A stretch of 64,000 nt of DNA. Origin: Trema orientale. Its lineage: Eukaryota > Streptophyta > Magnoliopsida > Rosales > Cannabaceae. Location: contig JXTC01000116.1 in the NCBI GenBank assembly GCA_002914845.1, forward strand, positions 422,155 through 486,154. The letters run 5' to 3'. Shown in pieces: positions 1-11,232 of this stretch (position 1 is the first letter of the stretch; the number at the start of each line of letters is the position of its first letter). The translations under genes were made by a program, and so were the position numbers. The notes below the pieces were generated by a model. That model was not told the origin of the DNA. It did not search any database and saw only the letters and a list, made by a program, of their open reading frames with translations.

Positions 1-719
1 TGCACACAAAGCTTCTTAATTTGCACTAAAAGGACCATAACTCGCACAGTGATGATGGCCCACTAGAGTATGCCTAAGACCTTCCAAACCATGTGTGACC
101 CACGAGTCCAAATGCTTACAAGACCATCCACAGAGCAAAAGAATCAAAAGAGTTTGGAATGGACGGCCAAAACAAGCAACTTTGTCCACTTATGTTATTT
201 AACCCCCAAAAGAGAAAATAAAAATGAAACAAAGGAAAGGTGAATAAATGGAGAATTCCTTTCTCATCCAATGCATTCTGGCACTAGTCCACATTATCAG
301 AATGTCATTTTCTGTAGGTGCCATATAGCCTCCAAAAATATTAAAAAGACTAGAAAAATACATTTCATTCTTAGTACTTTGTTTTTTGCTAATGAAAACA
401 AAAACCTTGATCAAACATATTATATGTTTTTTGTATAATAAAGTCGGATTATATGACAGTTAAAATGACAAAAAAAAAAAAAAAAAAAGCCCAGATAGCT
501 GGCTAGCTTAGCTCTGCTGATTTCGAATGAAGCACCCTTTGGGGGGTTTGAGAAACGATGCTTTTTGATTCCGTACTCACTAAGGTACATTTGAGACACA
601 GACACAACCACTGGCTAAAGGTGGAGGCACACTTGGATGATGCCAACCCCTCAACATCATCGAATTCCCCATAACTAATAATAATATTCCTATATTTATT
701 ATTACTCTGTATATTCTTT

Positions 720-767
<48 letters not shown>

Positions 768-780
768 AAGTTAAAGTAAC
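1..780 (-). other. Intron 1 of KAO (partial), with TA/GA microsatellite
   Basis: This stretch starts at the splice donor of the KAO first exon (minus-strand GTTAC, complement of 776-780) and runs out of the window. I see no second P450 exon, so intron 1 is at least 780 bp or the gene is broken here. Just inside the donor, at 719-764, lies a TA microsatellite running directly into a GA microsatellite. The rest is AT-rich with a poly-A run at 471-488 and no recognisable element. Confidence 0.6.
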
Positions 781-1025
781 CTGGAAACAAAGGAAGAGAT
801 GAAAGAGTCAGGGTCAGAGGACTTGAAGGCTCTAAGGAAGGACCACATGTTGCCAAGGAAAGGCCAACCCAAATCACCTGGAGGCAGAAAGAACTGCTTT
901 TCACCCAACTTGGTCTCATACAGCCACCAATTAACATTCTTAAGGAGCCATCTCAGGACCACAACCGAACCCAAGAACCAGAAAAGGACCACAACCCAGT
1001 TGCTAACCGAAAAAACCAACTCCAT
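781..1025 (-). CDS. KAO: ent-Kaurenoic acid oxidase (CYP88A), first exon only
   Basis: CYP88A P450s carry out the three oxidations from ent-kaurenoic acid to GA12 in gibberellin synthesis and sit in the ER membrane. The visible 81 codons hold an N-terminal hydrophobic anchor (about residues 6-26, [18 protein letters not shown]), then [11 protein letters not shown] and the proline-rich hinge with the CYP88A signature [17 protein letters not shown], followed by [12 protein letters not shown]. The start is the ATG at 1023-1025; an open frame continues upstream to a TTG but has no earlier ATG. The exon ends in phase 2 at a TCCAG/GTTAC donor. The haem-binding Cys and the I-helix would be in later exons outside the window, so catalytic integrity cannot be judged. 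Subfamily assignment rests on recalled similarity to Arabidopsis KAO1/2 and is strong. Confidence 0.88.
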
Positions 1026-1114
1026 TGCTGCTAAGATCAATTTGCTTCTTTCTGATGATTATATATAACTGAAAAAACCAACAACACAACTCTCAGTACT
1101 TATACCACTTGGGT

Positions 1115-1122
1115 CTATATAT
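1115..1122 (-). promoter_or_regulatory. Probable TATA box of KAO
   Basis: On the minus strand this reads GGATATATAGACCC, about 90 bp before the KAO ATG. A transcription start near 1085-1090 would give a leader of about 60-65 nt. A second TATA-like site (TTATATAGGG) lies near 1153-1162. Position and motif only. Confidence 0.4.
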
Positions 1123-1393
1123 CCTTCTCAGCAGTCCCTTTCCTTGTAGTTGTCCCTATATAAGCCTTATATATATATTATGCAGCCAGCTTTTGTGTGC
1201 CCAAAAGGACATAAAACTGTATGAGTGTGAGAGAGAGAGAGAGAGGGGGTGAAAATGAGGGGATAGGGGAGGAGGAGAGACAAAGAGGCGTGATATTGGC
1301 AAATTATGATGCAGAGAAGGATATTTAAGGAAAGAAAAAGGCAGAGGAAAAGAACTATGTGGTACTTTTATATATAATGACTAATGAGATTTA

Positions 1394-1427
1394 GGGTAGG
1401 GCGGGGCGGGGCGGGGGGGGGGGGGGG
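1394..1427 (+). repeat. G-run, potential G-quadruplex
   Basis: The plus strand carries GGG-TA-GGG-C-GGGG-C-GGGG-C followed by an uninterrupted G tract of about 15. Spacers are 1-2 bases, which fits the G-quadruplex motif. It lies about 370-400 bp upstream of the KAO start codon, so it is in the promoter region on the template strand. The length of the pure G run is prone to sequencing error. Confidence 0.7.
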
Positions 1428-2539
1428 AAAGAGAAGAGAGCTCAGAGAGAGTGGCCACTCCAGAGCTTGCCTTACCTTAACTTTTTTATGGTGATAGAGA
1501 GAGATGTGGGTTTTGGCCGGCCTTATATCTATCTATTTTGATTCTTGTCGTTTTGTAATGGTCTTATTCTTATAATAAGGCCTAAAACCTGTGCATCAGC
1601 AATTCCATCATCTAACGTCTCCCTCTCTCTCTCTCTCTCTCTCTCTGCAGCAAACACAACTTTCTATACTCTATGCTTGTCTTTACTCTTTTTTCTTTTT
1701 AAATGGAATTGTGTCCTTACTCCCTTTTATATGTATCCCCATAAAACAACTCTCTCCCTCTCTCTCTCTCAACTTTTCTTTTTTATATGCTAAAAAACAG
1801 CAAAAACATCCGCATATAACCCATAATTCACTCATCTAGATCCACCTTGCCTTTAATTTTTTTTCTTTTCTATTTTATTGTTTCTTTAAACGATTATATC
1901 CATCAAGTAATTTACTTCTCCACCTTTCAAGGCAGATTGAAATTAGAACATATTTGGGAGAGTAGGATTTTTTTCCTTTTTTTTTTTTTAATATACTCGA
2001 GACTAGATAGATATTCAAGCAATGATGGTTAGGTGTAGTCATTGATATGGAAAAATAGTAGTACTCGCTACTATCTGCAATTAACATCATGAGTTGGCAT
2101 GCATTTTATAAATTTAGCAAAAGGGTATTAGAAACATTGGAAAGTGTGGTTGGCAGACATGAAATAAAACAGATAGCATCATTACCAAAAAAAACAAAAC
2201 AAAAAAAACAAAAGAAAAATCAGACAGATAACATGCACTAGAAACTGATGCTAACAATGATTTTGATTTTATACTATTTTCAACCGAGTCTAGTCACTAT
2301 TTTTTCTTTTTTTTTTTTTTGTTGTTAAGGAGAGTCTAGTTACTAATTAGATTAAGTTAACAATTACTTTTTCGAAAATATATTTATTTTTTGTCAAATC
2401 TTTAAAAGCTGAAATGTGAATATCTCAATAATATTGTACTCTTTTTTTTTTAATCAAAATCGAAAAATCTTTAGAATCTTAAATGTTAATAAATCTCAAT
2501 TATGGCAAAGTTGCCCAAATTATTTTTCTTTTTTTTATT

Positions 2540-2893
2540 GAGATAACTGCAAAAAAATATCCTGAAATTTGGATGTTCTTTAATTTAAATCTTGAAATTT
2601 GAACTCTGCAAAATAATACCTTGAGATTAAAAATTTCAGAAAATTAATACCTTAAACAGATTTTTTGACCAATTTTAAGAACGAAAAAATAATAGTATTC
2701 TCCATTAAAACTAGATTAATCCATATTATTCATCTTAATTTTAAAGATAGTATTGTATTTTATCAGTTAAAAATCAACACAGGTATTAATTTTCAAAAAT
2801 TCGTAATCTCAAGTCTTATTTTACGGAATCCAAACTTTATAGATTAAATTACAGAACATCCAAACATGAGGGTATTTTTTTTACAATTATCTC
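2540..2893. mobile_element. Long-TIR non-autonomous DNA transposon, MULE-like (copy A)
   Basis: The two halves are inverted copies of each other over more than 100 bp. The left arm begins GAGATAACTGCAAAAAAATA and the right arm, read on the minus strand, begins GAGATAATTGTAAAAAAAA. It is flanked by a perfect 9-bp duplication, TTTTTTATT (2531-2539 and 2894-2902), typical of Mutator-like elements, though this T-rich word is weak evidence on its own. It has no coding capacity. Relatives lie at 11585-11962, 38878-39300 and 39810-40160. Confidence 0.75.
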
Positions 2894-2902
2894 TTTTTTA
2901 TT

Positions 2903-4303
2903 AGAGCGCTGTTTAACAAGTGGGATTTTATATGTGACATTGAAATAAATGAGGAAGCATTATAAAAATCCTTCAACAAATGACTGAGATTTGGTCACTC
3001 AAAGATTCAAAGGGGCAATTAATGTTTTTTATTAAGGAAAGAGAAGGAGAATTATTGGTGTCATAATTCTCTGTATCTCCGTTATTATAAAAATTAAGAG
3101 TCCGAATCGAAAGGGCCTCATCTATTATACTTGAAGGATAGGCTTAATTTTCAAACCTACCACTGCACAACGCATTGGTAGGACCGAGTCCTAAAATAGA
3201 GCTATAAAGTATCAAATTTTGATCATATATTGTAAAGAGGAAGAGAATAGAGCCAACAAGGCAATAAAAACTTTTATTCTATGTTCTTGATGAATTGTTG
3301 GAAATATTGGATTAGGATTACAAGAGAGAAATATCCTTAATAAGGAAATAAATCTTGTATTAATTCCTTCCAAATTGGCAGTTGTTTTAATAAGATAATA
3401 GATGGGCAGAAGGAAAAGGTGTAAAATAAAGTTTTTTTTATAAAAGTTTGGAGAAAATGCAAATAAAAGAATGGATTGTCTTTTTTTTTCTCTGAACAAA
3501 TTTTCTTCCTTCTCTCGTAACTTTTTTTTTAGATTTTCAATCGGCCAAACGGGTCTTTCTTGCAGGATTCTTTTTTGCCCCTTTTATTTTTCAAGTTTAA
3601 TAATCCTTCTATAGAAGGCATATACCTATGAACATTTTCTCTCACCCAATCGGCAGATTGTTTTTTTTTTTTTTTTGTGTGTAGTTTTTTGTGGTTATCT
3701 CAAATATATGAAACTTTTGAAGTCCAATTAAAACATCTTTTGTAGTAGGAGATTAATTTCTACAAAAGATACATCACAATATATCATTAGTTTATTGTTG
3801 TAAAATATTTACAATTCGAAATATGTATCAAATCGATTATTGTACATGAATAATTCATTCTTATATAATCCACGAATGAAATTTCTCTTTGATTTAGAAA
3901 TGGACTATCTAGAGCAGAACTGAAGTTTTCCAATAATGAAGAACAAGGAAATTTTGCTTGTTTGGCACTTTAGGGCATAAGACTTTTAATTGACTGGATG
4001 AATATTAATATACTGATACTTCTCCGTTGAAGGCAAAAGGCAAAATAAGGTTACTAGATTGAATTACTTCTCAAGAGGACCCATGACATTTCCTGAATAT
4101 GACTAAGTGAATTGATCTAACGTGTGCAATTATTAGCTAGCTAGGTGAAAATTGCTCGCTAGGAAGAACCCACCACGTTATTACACCCAACCAATCTAAG
4201 GGATTTGGTGCTAACCAATCCAATCAAATGTTGGATTTCTTAATATTGTCTTTTCTAATCCAGTTTATTTCGGTCGTAATTCAATCGGATGTCCATTTTT
4301 AAT
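2903..4303. other. AT-rich intergenic DNA
   Basis: No gene is supported. The stretch 3205-3480 has the feel of the end of an LTR read on the minus strand (ATAGAATAAAAGTTTTTATT, then polypyrimidine), but no termini or target duplication could be found. The rest is poly-T tracts and unique-looking AT-rich DNA. Confidence 0.4.
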
Positions 4304-4607
4304 AGAAAAATGCTAAAAAGCACCCACAGTTAATACAGATATAAGACACACATAAAATATTATGATAGCATTTTCACTTCTATATATTTAGTACCTGATG
4401 TTAAACATATACATGATGTTAAACACCACAAATACCCTGTAATATTATTCCTTTTAGTATGAGCTAGGTCTTTTTTTTGAAAAAAATAGTATGAGTTAAT
4501 AATTTTGAGCAATGATAAAAGGCATATGTATTTTTTTAGTACCATGTACTAATGGCTATATGTAATAATGTGTGGTATAACACATGACCAATGTTCTTAG
4601 CATTATT
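4304..4607. mobile_element. Two very small TIR elements
   Basis: At 4304-4376 the left end reads AGAAAAATGCTAAAAAGCACC and the right end on the minus strand reads AGTGAAAATGCTATC. At 4509-4607 the ends are AATGATAAAAGGC and, inverted, GAATAATGCTAAGAAC. Both resemble the ends of the element at 7131-7318. They are short and imperfect, and no clear target duplications are seen. Confidence 0.3.
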
Positions 4608-5594
4608 CAATTATTTTTTGGGGGAAAACAAATTCATCATTTCAACTAAAATGATTTATAAGACTCCTAGAATGGAAGTTGAATAGTATTCTATTTGCGT
4701 TGAGCAGGTATAATTCGCATTGATTATGTATTTCCTTCCCGCATAGGTGGACACGGCCTACCAACTGCCGCAGCTTTGTAGTGTATTCAAGGGCATTATA
4801 AAGAAACGTTTTTTTAAGGAAAGTGCATCAAAATGAAAAGTTATAAAAAAAAGAATACAATGGGAATTTCAATGAAGTTTATGCATGAAACACTTTCATC
4901 AGCATGCATGATCTTTACTTACTAAGCATTAGCTCATTTAGTTCACATGATGTAGGTGAGGAGATATATGATATATAGAGTTGCTGGTTGGCTAGCACGC
5001 TTTCTTGTCGCCATGATTATACAGATGTAGACAAGCTTGACTTGTGGGCGATGTTTTTGAATTTTAATATTTTGATGTGCTGTAAATATTACTGCTGATA
5101 GCAAGATAAACTGATATATTTTTTTGTCGTACATTTTATAAAGACAAAAAAAGGAGTAATGCTACATAATTTCTTTTGTTTTAGAGTTTGAAAAGTTTAA
5201 ATCTAAAAATCATAAACAACCTCAAAAAAAATTAAAAATAAAAGCACCATCATTCATCGTGCGATCTAGAATTTCCCTGTAAGCAACCATAAACTACTTG
5301 GAGCTTTTTCATTTTTTGTTTTAAAAACAAACATAACGTTATTCCAAAGTAAGTTCCTAGTTCAATTTTATATGGAATTTTACCTTTTTACTTTAACTAA
5401 TGTGTATTTTTTTCTATTCAATTGGTATATTTTTTAAATTACCCGAAATAAATATAACAAGTATTTTGCTCCTGGTGGACTTTTTCCATATAAAATAGTT
5501 GACTACATTAATATTCTCCATTTATTTATTTAAGAATAATAATTAGCACTTAAGACCCTCTCTTCCATATGGAGAGAGAGTATGCTATGCCCAC
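4608..5594. other. AT-rich intergenic DNA, no feature recognised
   Basis: I see no coding similarity. The phrase GGAGTAATGCTACATAAT at about 5152 looks like a MITE terminus but I found no partner end. Confidence 0.4.
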
Positions 5595-5596
5595 AA

Positions 5597-5800
5597 GATA
5601 ACTAGTGTTAAATGTACCAAAATTTGTACTAAATTTTTAATACCAACACATGTAGTATTTGAGTTGGCACTATTTAATTGGTGTATTAAAATTTATCACA
5701 AATAAATTAATCATATTTATTAATTGAATATTGATCACTCACATGTCACATGTGTTGGTATTAAAAATTTAGTAAAAATTTCGGTGTAGCATTATCCTTA
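5597..5800. mobile_element. MITE, copy 1 of a tandem pair
   Basis: An element of about 200 bp with imperfect inverted ends of about 50 bp. The left arm contains TACTAAATTTTTAATACCAA followed by CACATG and the right arm, inverted, contains the identical string. The core TAAATTAATCATATT is shared with the second copy that follows a few bases later in the same orientation. The outer ends are blurred (GATAATGCTA-type). Superfamily not assigned. Confidence 0.65.
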
Positions 5801-5842
5801 TTAGAGATGGATGATGCTAGATGTACCAAGATTATTACTAAA

Positions 5843-6466
5843 CTAGACGTTATACCGCGCTTTGCGCGATATGGTATTAATATTACATATATTAGGCTTA
5901 ATTTATAGTTAGGTTCAATGTATTACAATATTAAAGAATGTATTTGTCTCTATATTTATTTTGATGAGATGAATATTACATAATTTTTTGTTCAATGAAC
6001 TAAATTTAATATAAGGTATAATTAATATTANNNNNNNNNNNNNNNNNNNNNNNNNNNNNNNNNNNNNNNNNNNNNNNNNNNNNNNNNNNNNNNNNNNNNN
6101 NNNNNNNNNNNNNNNNNNNNNNNNNNNNNNNNNNNNNNNNNNNNNNNNNNNNNNNNNNNNNNNNNNNNNNNNNNNNNNNNNNNNNNNNNNNNNNNNNNNN
6201 NNNNNNNNNNNNNNNNNNNNNNNNNNNNNNNNNNNNNNNNNNNNNNNNNNNNNNNNNNNNNNNNNNNNNNNNNNNNATATAATATTATATAATACAAATA
6301 TATATTTCAACCAATTATAGCAAAGAAAAATAATAATAGGACCAATCATATCATGAAAAAATTAGGATTTTTCTAAAAATTTTAAAAATAGAATGGTGAT
6401 CAAAGAAGCTATCAGAGTTTTTACACTCTCTCTGCTCCAGGCTTAATATATATATATAGATATAGA
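5843..6466 (-). mobile_element. Non-autonomous Helitron inserted in a MITE
   Basis: On the minus strand the element begins TCTATATCTATA after a host A and ends in CTAG before a host T, the standard A/T Helitron target. A GC-rich hairpin (CGCGC-AAA-GCGCG on the minus strand; 5856-5860 paired with 5864-5868, extended by ATA/TAT after one mismatch) lies about 9 nt before CTAG. There is no target duplication, as expected. The length is 624 bp including 246 unsequenced bases. The known sequence shows no Rep/helicase coding. Confidence 0.75.
6031..6276. other. Assembly gap (246 N)
   Basis: Run of N inside the Helitron. Nothing can be said of its content; open frames across it are artefacts. Confidence 1.
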
Positions 6467-6630
6467 TTTTTAATACTATGACACATGAGTTGTCATTATT
6501 CAATTGGTCCATTATAACTTACCATAAATAAATTAATCATATTCACCAATTAAATAATGTCAATTCACATGCTGCATATATTAGTGTTAAAAATTTAATA
6601 TAAATTTTGGAATACTTATCACTATTCATT

Positions 6631-7130
6631 AGAAATATAGCTAAGGAAACATTGTAGTGGATATTAAATAACGACGTGGTACGTGGAGAGCCTTCACAGC
6701 CTAGTGAATAATTTGAGATCCCCTCTCTAACGTACACCTTGCGATATGCTTAGATATTTTTTTTGCCTAATTAACTATAAGATTCGAACTTTTGTTTTAA
6801 TGAAATTTGTTTATTAAAAAATGTATTTAAATAGAAAGCACTTTTTGAGAAAGTAAACTAAAGAATATTAATGGAGGATCCACAACTAGATATCATAGAT
6901 AGTTATAAAGTTATGCCGATCTTTTTTGGTCTAAGGAGTAAGAGTAATAAGTGGCTGCAACTCAAGGATGAAAAAGGGGCAATAGAAGAGAGCACGTATC
7001 ATATGTTCCCTAAAGTGACAACACAAGACTGAGTTAAATGCTAGTTCAGATCCTACTCTTGATAATGTTTTTGTCCTGAAAGTGGTGATTTGATTGATCA
7101 CCAAGTTAATACAGTGAAAAAGTTGTGTAG
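6631..7130. other. AT-rich intergenic DNA
   Basis: No coding similarity or paired repeat recognised. Confidence 0.4.
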
Positions 7131-7318
7131 AAAAATGCTAAATATCACCCGTGGTGTTGATTGTTCTTTTGAGTTTTCTAGCCAAACAATATCATGGGAC
7201 ACCAAATGTATACAACACCACAATTAATATAGCTATGGAATCCACCTCATAATCTATACGTGAGTCTTTTAGTTCTACCATATGCGGTATTGGTATTACT
7301 AGTGTCTATAACATTTTT
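7131..7318. mobile_element. Small TIR element (MITE)
   Basis: The left end reads AAAAATGCTAAATATCACC and the right end on the minus strand reads AAAAATGTTATAGACACTAG, giving imperfect inverted ends. The interior (ATGGGACACCAAATGTATAC) shows no coding. The ends resemble the two smaller elements at 4.3-4.6 kb. Confidence 0.4.
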
Positions 7319-7451
7319 CTTTTCAACTAGTTAAAAATTGTCATATAAAATTGGGTAACAGCTCGGTCGAGCAGTTCTAGCCCATCAACCATGGTGAGCT
7401 ACCTATCTAAGAAATGTCTTGGCCTCAACCTGACCAATGGCTTGGTCTATC

Positions 7452-9240
7452 TGTTGGATTTTAAAACAATTTATGCAATAGAAGATTGGCCCAGAAACAT
7501 TCAAAAATTTTCTCAAAACAATTGACTATACGAGTGCATAGTATTAATTCATAAAAACAGAAAACATACAAAGAGAATAGATCTAATATATCTTATAGCC
7601 TCTTAGCGGATCCAAACTTTTCTATCTTCTAAACTACGATCTTCCAATCCAAGCCTCAAGCATAATTTGACGAATGTGTGGGCGTTGTGTACAATTTCTT
7701 AAACTCACACTTTATGCACTTACAATATTCTCAACACATGAGATTGCAAGAGTTTCTTCTACAAAGAATAGGAAGACTCTCTTCTTCTCTAGATTATGGA
7801 GGCTCTGTAAAAAATAATACGTAGTATATTCTGCTAGGGTTTCACCTTTTATATATATATATTAAACTATTTAATAAAATAAATTAATTAATCATATTAA
7901 TTAATCATTATATTTATATATTAGTTTACGTCTTTTAAAAAAAATAACGTGATTTTTTATTTTTTTTAAGGAAATCGTAATATATTATATATATATAACT
8001 AATTAATCTAATTAATATATATATATAAACTAGTAGATAACTCCTTCAAAAGTATTTCACTTTCGGTCAGTTTTCTAATTTTTATTTATCTAATTATCTG
8101 ATAATTAGATATTTTTAATTTCAAAATTTAAATAAATTAGGAAACTTATCTCTCCAGAAAATTAAATTAATTAATAACAATTATTAATTATTATAGACAA
8201 ATAATTTATCTAGACAAAGTGTACAATAACAGAAATAATGTAATATCTAGTACAGTATTTGTAAGAGGTGGAATTGGGGACCTATAATTTAAGCTAATAA
8301 ATTATGATAAGTAATCAAACTCTTTAATTAATTTGTCTAATTTATTACTTCCAGTATTACTCCACTAAAAATCTGGAATTGCACTCTTAAAGTTATAGAA
8401 TTAATTTACTTAGAAAACAGCGAGCAGTCCATCGATTTAATCATTACATGTAGTTCAATCCTCCATAGACAATTCATAATTGGAGCTAGGTCATGTTCCG
8501 CTTATCTCTCCAATTATATCTTTATTCTTATGTACCATTGATTCTCCAATGAACAATTAATTTATAAATCTATTATAAATTGAGTACTCAAACTGTTCAA
8601 GTCCTAAATCTATACACAAGGGAATTATCTTTCTAGCTTCCTATGGAAAGAATGGATTCCATATATGTAAGCTACATTCTTAGCTACTTATCTCATCATG
8701 CTCCCAAAATACAAGTATTTCGATCTGTTTAGGAAACAAACCTTTAACAGGTATGTTAAAAAACATAATGTTATAAATAGGAGTCTATAACTACTCAGGA
8801 TTAAGATTGATTTATATATGATCATCTAGTGATATTATTTGAACTCTCAATGGTTAACGGAATTTATGTGAGATTCAAATCATGTCTGATCCAGTCCTAT
8901 ATAATTGAATTATATAAAGTACCTCCATTGTGATGTCAACACATCAATAGTCTGGATAAGACTATTACATTCTCAATGTTAATGGACCGTACTAATAATA
9001 TTTAATTAAAGATCCCAAACTTTAATTAATTATTACGGACTATGTTTAGTTTATTATCCATAAATTTAATCCTCATGTATATAACACTTATATACTAAAT
9101 TTTTGATCACATAAATAAACTAAGGATTTTCTGATATTTAAAAACATATAAATTATGTACAAATTCAAATAAAAAAATGTCATTTTATTAATTCAGCAAA
9201 TATTCAAAATATACATACTTTTAGGACATAAACCCTAACA
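7452..9240 (-). mobile_element. Solo LTR, Ty1-copia family (fossil)
   Basis: Read on the minus strand the LTR begins TGTTAGGGTTTATGTCCTAA and ends ATTGTTTTAAAATCCAACA, with the usual TG...CA termini and a short inverted TGTTRG/CYAACA. It is about 1.79 kb. The flanking 5 bp are CTATC (7447-7451) and TTATC (9241-9245), a target duplication with one difference. No internal region and no partner LTR are present, so it looks like the product of LTR-LTR recombination. The imperfect duplication suggests moderate age. Family placement rests on recalled resemblance of the 5' end to long plant copia LTRs. Confidence 0.75.
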
Positions 9241-9245
9241 TTATC

Positions 9246-9818
9246 ACAGGCTAGGATTGATTCGATCATGATCCTTTTGAGTCTTTTTTTGTCTTTCTTT
9301 TTTTTTTTTCAAAATAAAGAATCTAAGTCCCGTACTTTGAAGGGGTGTCTAGAAAAATAGCAAATTTTTGGTCCTGTTAAACAATGTTCATTTTTTAATA
9401 TACTTTAACAAAATAACTTAGTATATCAGTTGATAGTGTAAATATTGATTTATTCAGTATTAACTGATATACCTAGTATATAGATTGTTTTAAGAATAAT
9501 ACTCTTAAAGTATTTAGTTTTACTGTAAAATTATTTATGTTAATTAAGAATTTTGTTAATAAAGAATATTAAAATTTAAAATTTTCAATTAATTGCCAAA
9601 ATAATTAATTGAAATTTTAGGGTGCAAATCGAGCTCGTATATATTAAATGGAGGGAGAAGAAGCAGGCAAAACATGTCTCCTCAGTCCATTTTTCACATT
9701 AGAATTTAAGATTTTATATTTTTTTAATTATTTTTGGAAAGATCAGTATTAGTTTAATATATATATATATATATAAATATTAAAAACCTAAGACATTCAA
9801 TTTTTCGAAATTGTTTTA
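9246..9818. other. AT-rich intergenic DNA
   Basis: No gene or paired repeat. It contains a TA dinucleotide tract near 9758-9773. Confidence 0.4.
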
Positions 9819-10648
9819 CAGTAAAACCTCTATAAACCAAAAACCTGTGGCCAAAATAAATTGTTAATTTAGCCAATTATTTATTAATCAATTAATTAAT
9901 ATATTGTTAGTTTATTAGTGTATTCTTTTATTAACTTTTTATTACTGTTTTACAAACTAAAACTATATATATATTCTATGTATCTTGTTTCACCATAAAA
10001 AAATTCATGATTATACTTCATTTTTCAAAATACATAACTTCTTGGTATTTCTTTCATAAATTATAACTATTTATTCCTTATATTTTGCTTGACAAAGAGT
10101 TGCATTTCGGTGATGGAATTGACGTCGAATACCTCTTGAGCTTGGAGAAAATGACACAGCTTCTAAGATTTCGAGTGACGAGCGAATTATTAAAAACGTC
10201 ATAAGAAATAATTGAGATGAAGAAGTTGAAGATGATATATAGTTCTACTATGGAACCCGTCTCGTGTAAAGAAGCACTCGAAGCGATAATGACTTGGAAT
10301 AATTCCTTGTTGCTATACGAGAACGTCACACTGGATAATCTTTATTATAAAAAAGTTAGAGATGAGATTTAAGTTGACATCAATTTCAAGAAGAAACAAA
10401 TAACATAGACAAATATTTTTACAAAAGCCTTCTAATTTGGTCGTATGTATTTACAGAGAGTTCTAGCCAGCATTAGGAAATTGTTTATTTATACATTCAG
10501 TTGGTCCTATCGAAATATAGAATACGTTTATCATTGTATTATCTTATAAATTCATTTAATTATTAATTTACTACACTAGCTCCAAGTTACGACCAACAAA
10601 AATATTACTTAATATAGAGATTATTAACTCATTGAGGTTATATTGTAG
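9819..10648 (+). mobile_element. Decayed pogo/Lemi1-like (Tc1-mariner) transposon
   Basis: The left end CAGTAAAACCTCTATAAA, preceded by TA, matches the terminal repeat of plant pogo-like Emigrant/Lemi1 elements. The right end near 10626-10648 reads inverted as CTACAATATAACCTCAATGA, a diverged partner. Between them the plus strand holds fragments of the transposase C-terminus: EPVSCKEALEAIMTWNN, LLYENVTLD and VDINFKKKQIT, interrupted by stops. The DDE core is gone, so the element is internally deleted and inactive. The name is from remembered consensus sequences. Confidence 0.6.
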
Positions 10649-10650
10649 AG

Positions 10651-11232
10651 AAAATGTCGTGAAATGACCTTGTATTTTAACCTCTCTTTTTTCTTTTTTT
10701 TCTTTTGCTGCAAAACCCCTTATAAGAAATATGGAAAAAAAATTCCTTGAATTTGATTTTTTATTTATTTTAAAAAGCATTGTAATTTGATTTTTTTTAA
10801 AATATAACATTCTCATATAATATACGATTGAAAAATTAATAAAAAATGACAAAATTATCTTTAGTGGATGGTAGATTTTGATTTATATTACACTTTTACT
10901 TTGTCTTTTGAATAGATAAATAATTGTTCGGAAGTTATTTTATCATTTATGAGATCATTTGAAAAATTAAAATGTTGTTTAGAAACGAGTATAAACAATT
11001 CTTAAATTTATTTTAAATCCAAAATTTACCATTTACTAATGGTAGTTTTATTTTTTCATCAATTTCCCTAATTTTGATGATATGTGGAGGTCTTTATTTA
11101 AAAAATAATCAAATTACAAGCTTTTTTATAATTAAAATTAAATTCAAAGGAGTTTTCCTGTATTTCTTAAAACATAGGGTGGTTTTGTGGGGGAAAAAAA
11201 AGATTATGAAATACAAGTCATTTTACGATGTT
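10651..11232. mobile_element. Long-TIR element, about 580 bp
   Basis: The left arm (GTCGTGAAATGACCTTGTAT) pairs with an inverted right arm (CATCGTAAAATGACTTGTAT). The similarity extends about 140 bp inward through TAAGAAATA, TTGAATTTGA and GTAATTTGATT blocks. The central part is AT-rich with no coding. No convincing target duplication. It abuts the pogo-like element on its left. Superfamily unclear; the long arms favour MULE or foldback type. Confidence 0.55.

Larger units (their letters stand above)
1026..2530. other. KAO upstream region; no other gene seen
   Basis: This holds the short KAO leader and its probable promoter, a GA tract at about 1225-1247, a G-rich tract (separate entry), a CT tract at about 1621-1648 and a second CT tract near 1752-1770. 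Open frames here are translations of CT repeats. The rest is AT-rich with poly-T runs. Confidence 0.6.
5809..6630. mobile_element. MITE copy 2, split by a Helitron
   Basis: The left arm (5809-5842: ATGCTAGATGTACCAAG, ending TTACTAAA) breaks off and resumes at 6467 with TTTTTAATACTATG, continuing through the same core as copy 1 to about 6630. Deleting 5843-6466 restores TACTAAATTTTTAATA exactly as in copy 1, so the interruption is a clean insertion. Copies 1 and 2 are direct tandem neighbours separated by about 10 bp. Confidence 0.65.

Noticed and set aside
1026-1040. KAO start at 1040
   Set aside because: The codon there is TTG; the ATG at 1023-1025 begins the MELVFS protein.
1545-1839. Frames of 82 codons full of SLSLSL
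   Set aside because: Translations of CT microsatellites.
3205-3500. Possible LTR end on the minus strand
   Set aside because: The wording is suggestive, but neither TG...CA termini nor a duplication could be found.
5915-6349. 144-codon minus-strand frame
   Set aside because: It runs mostly through the N gap.
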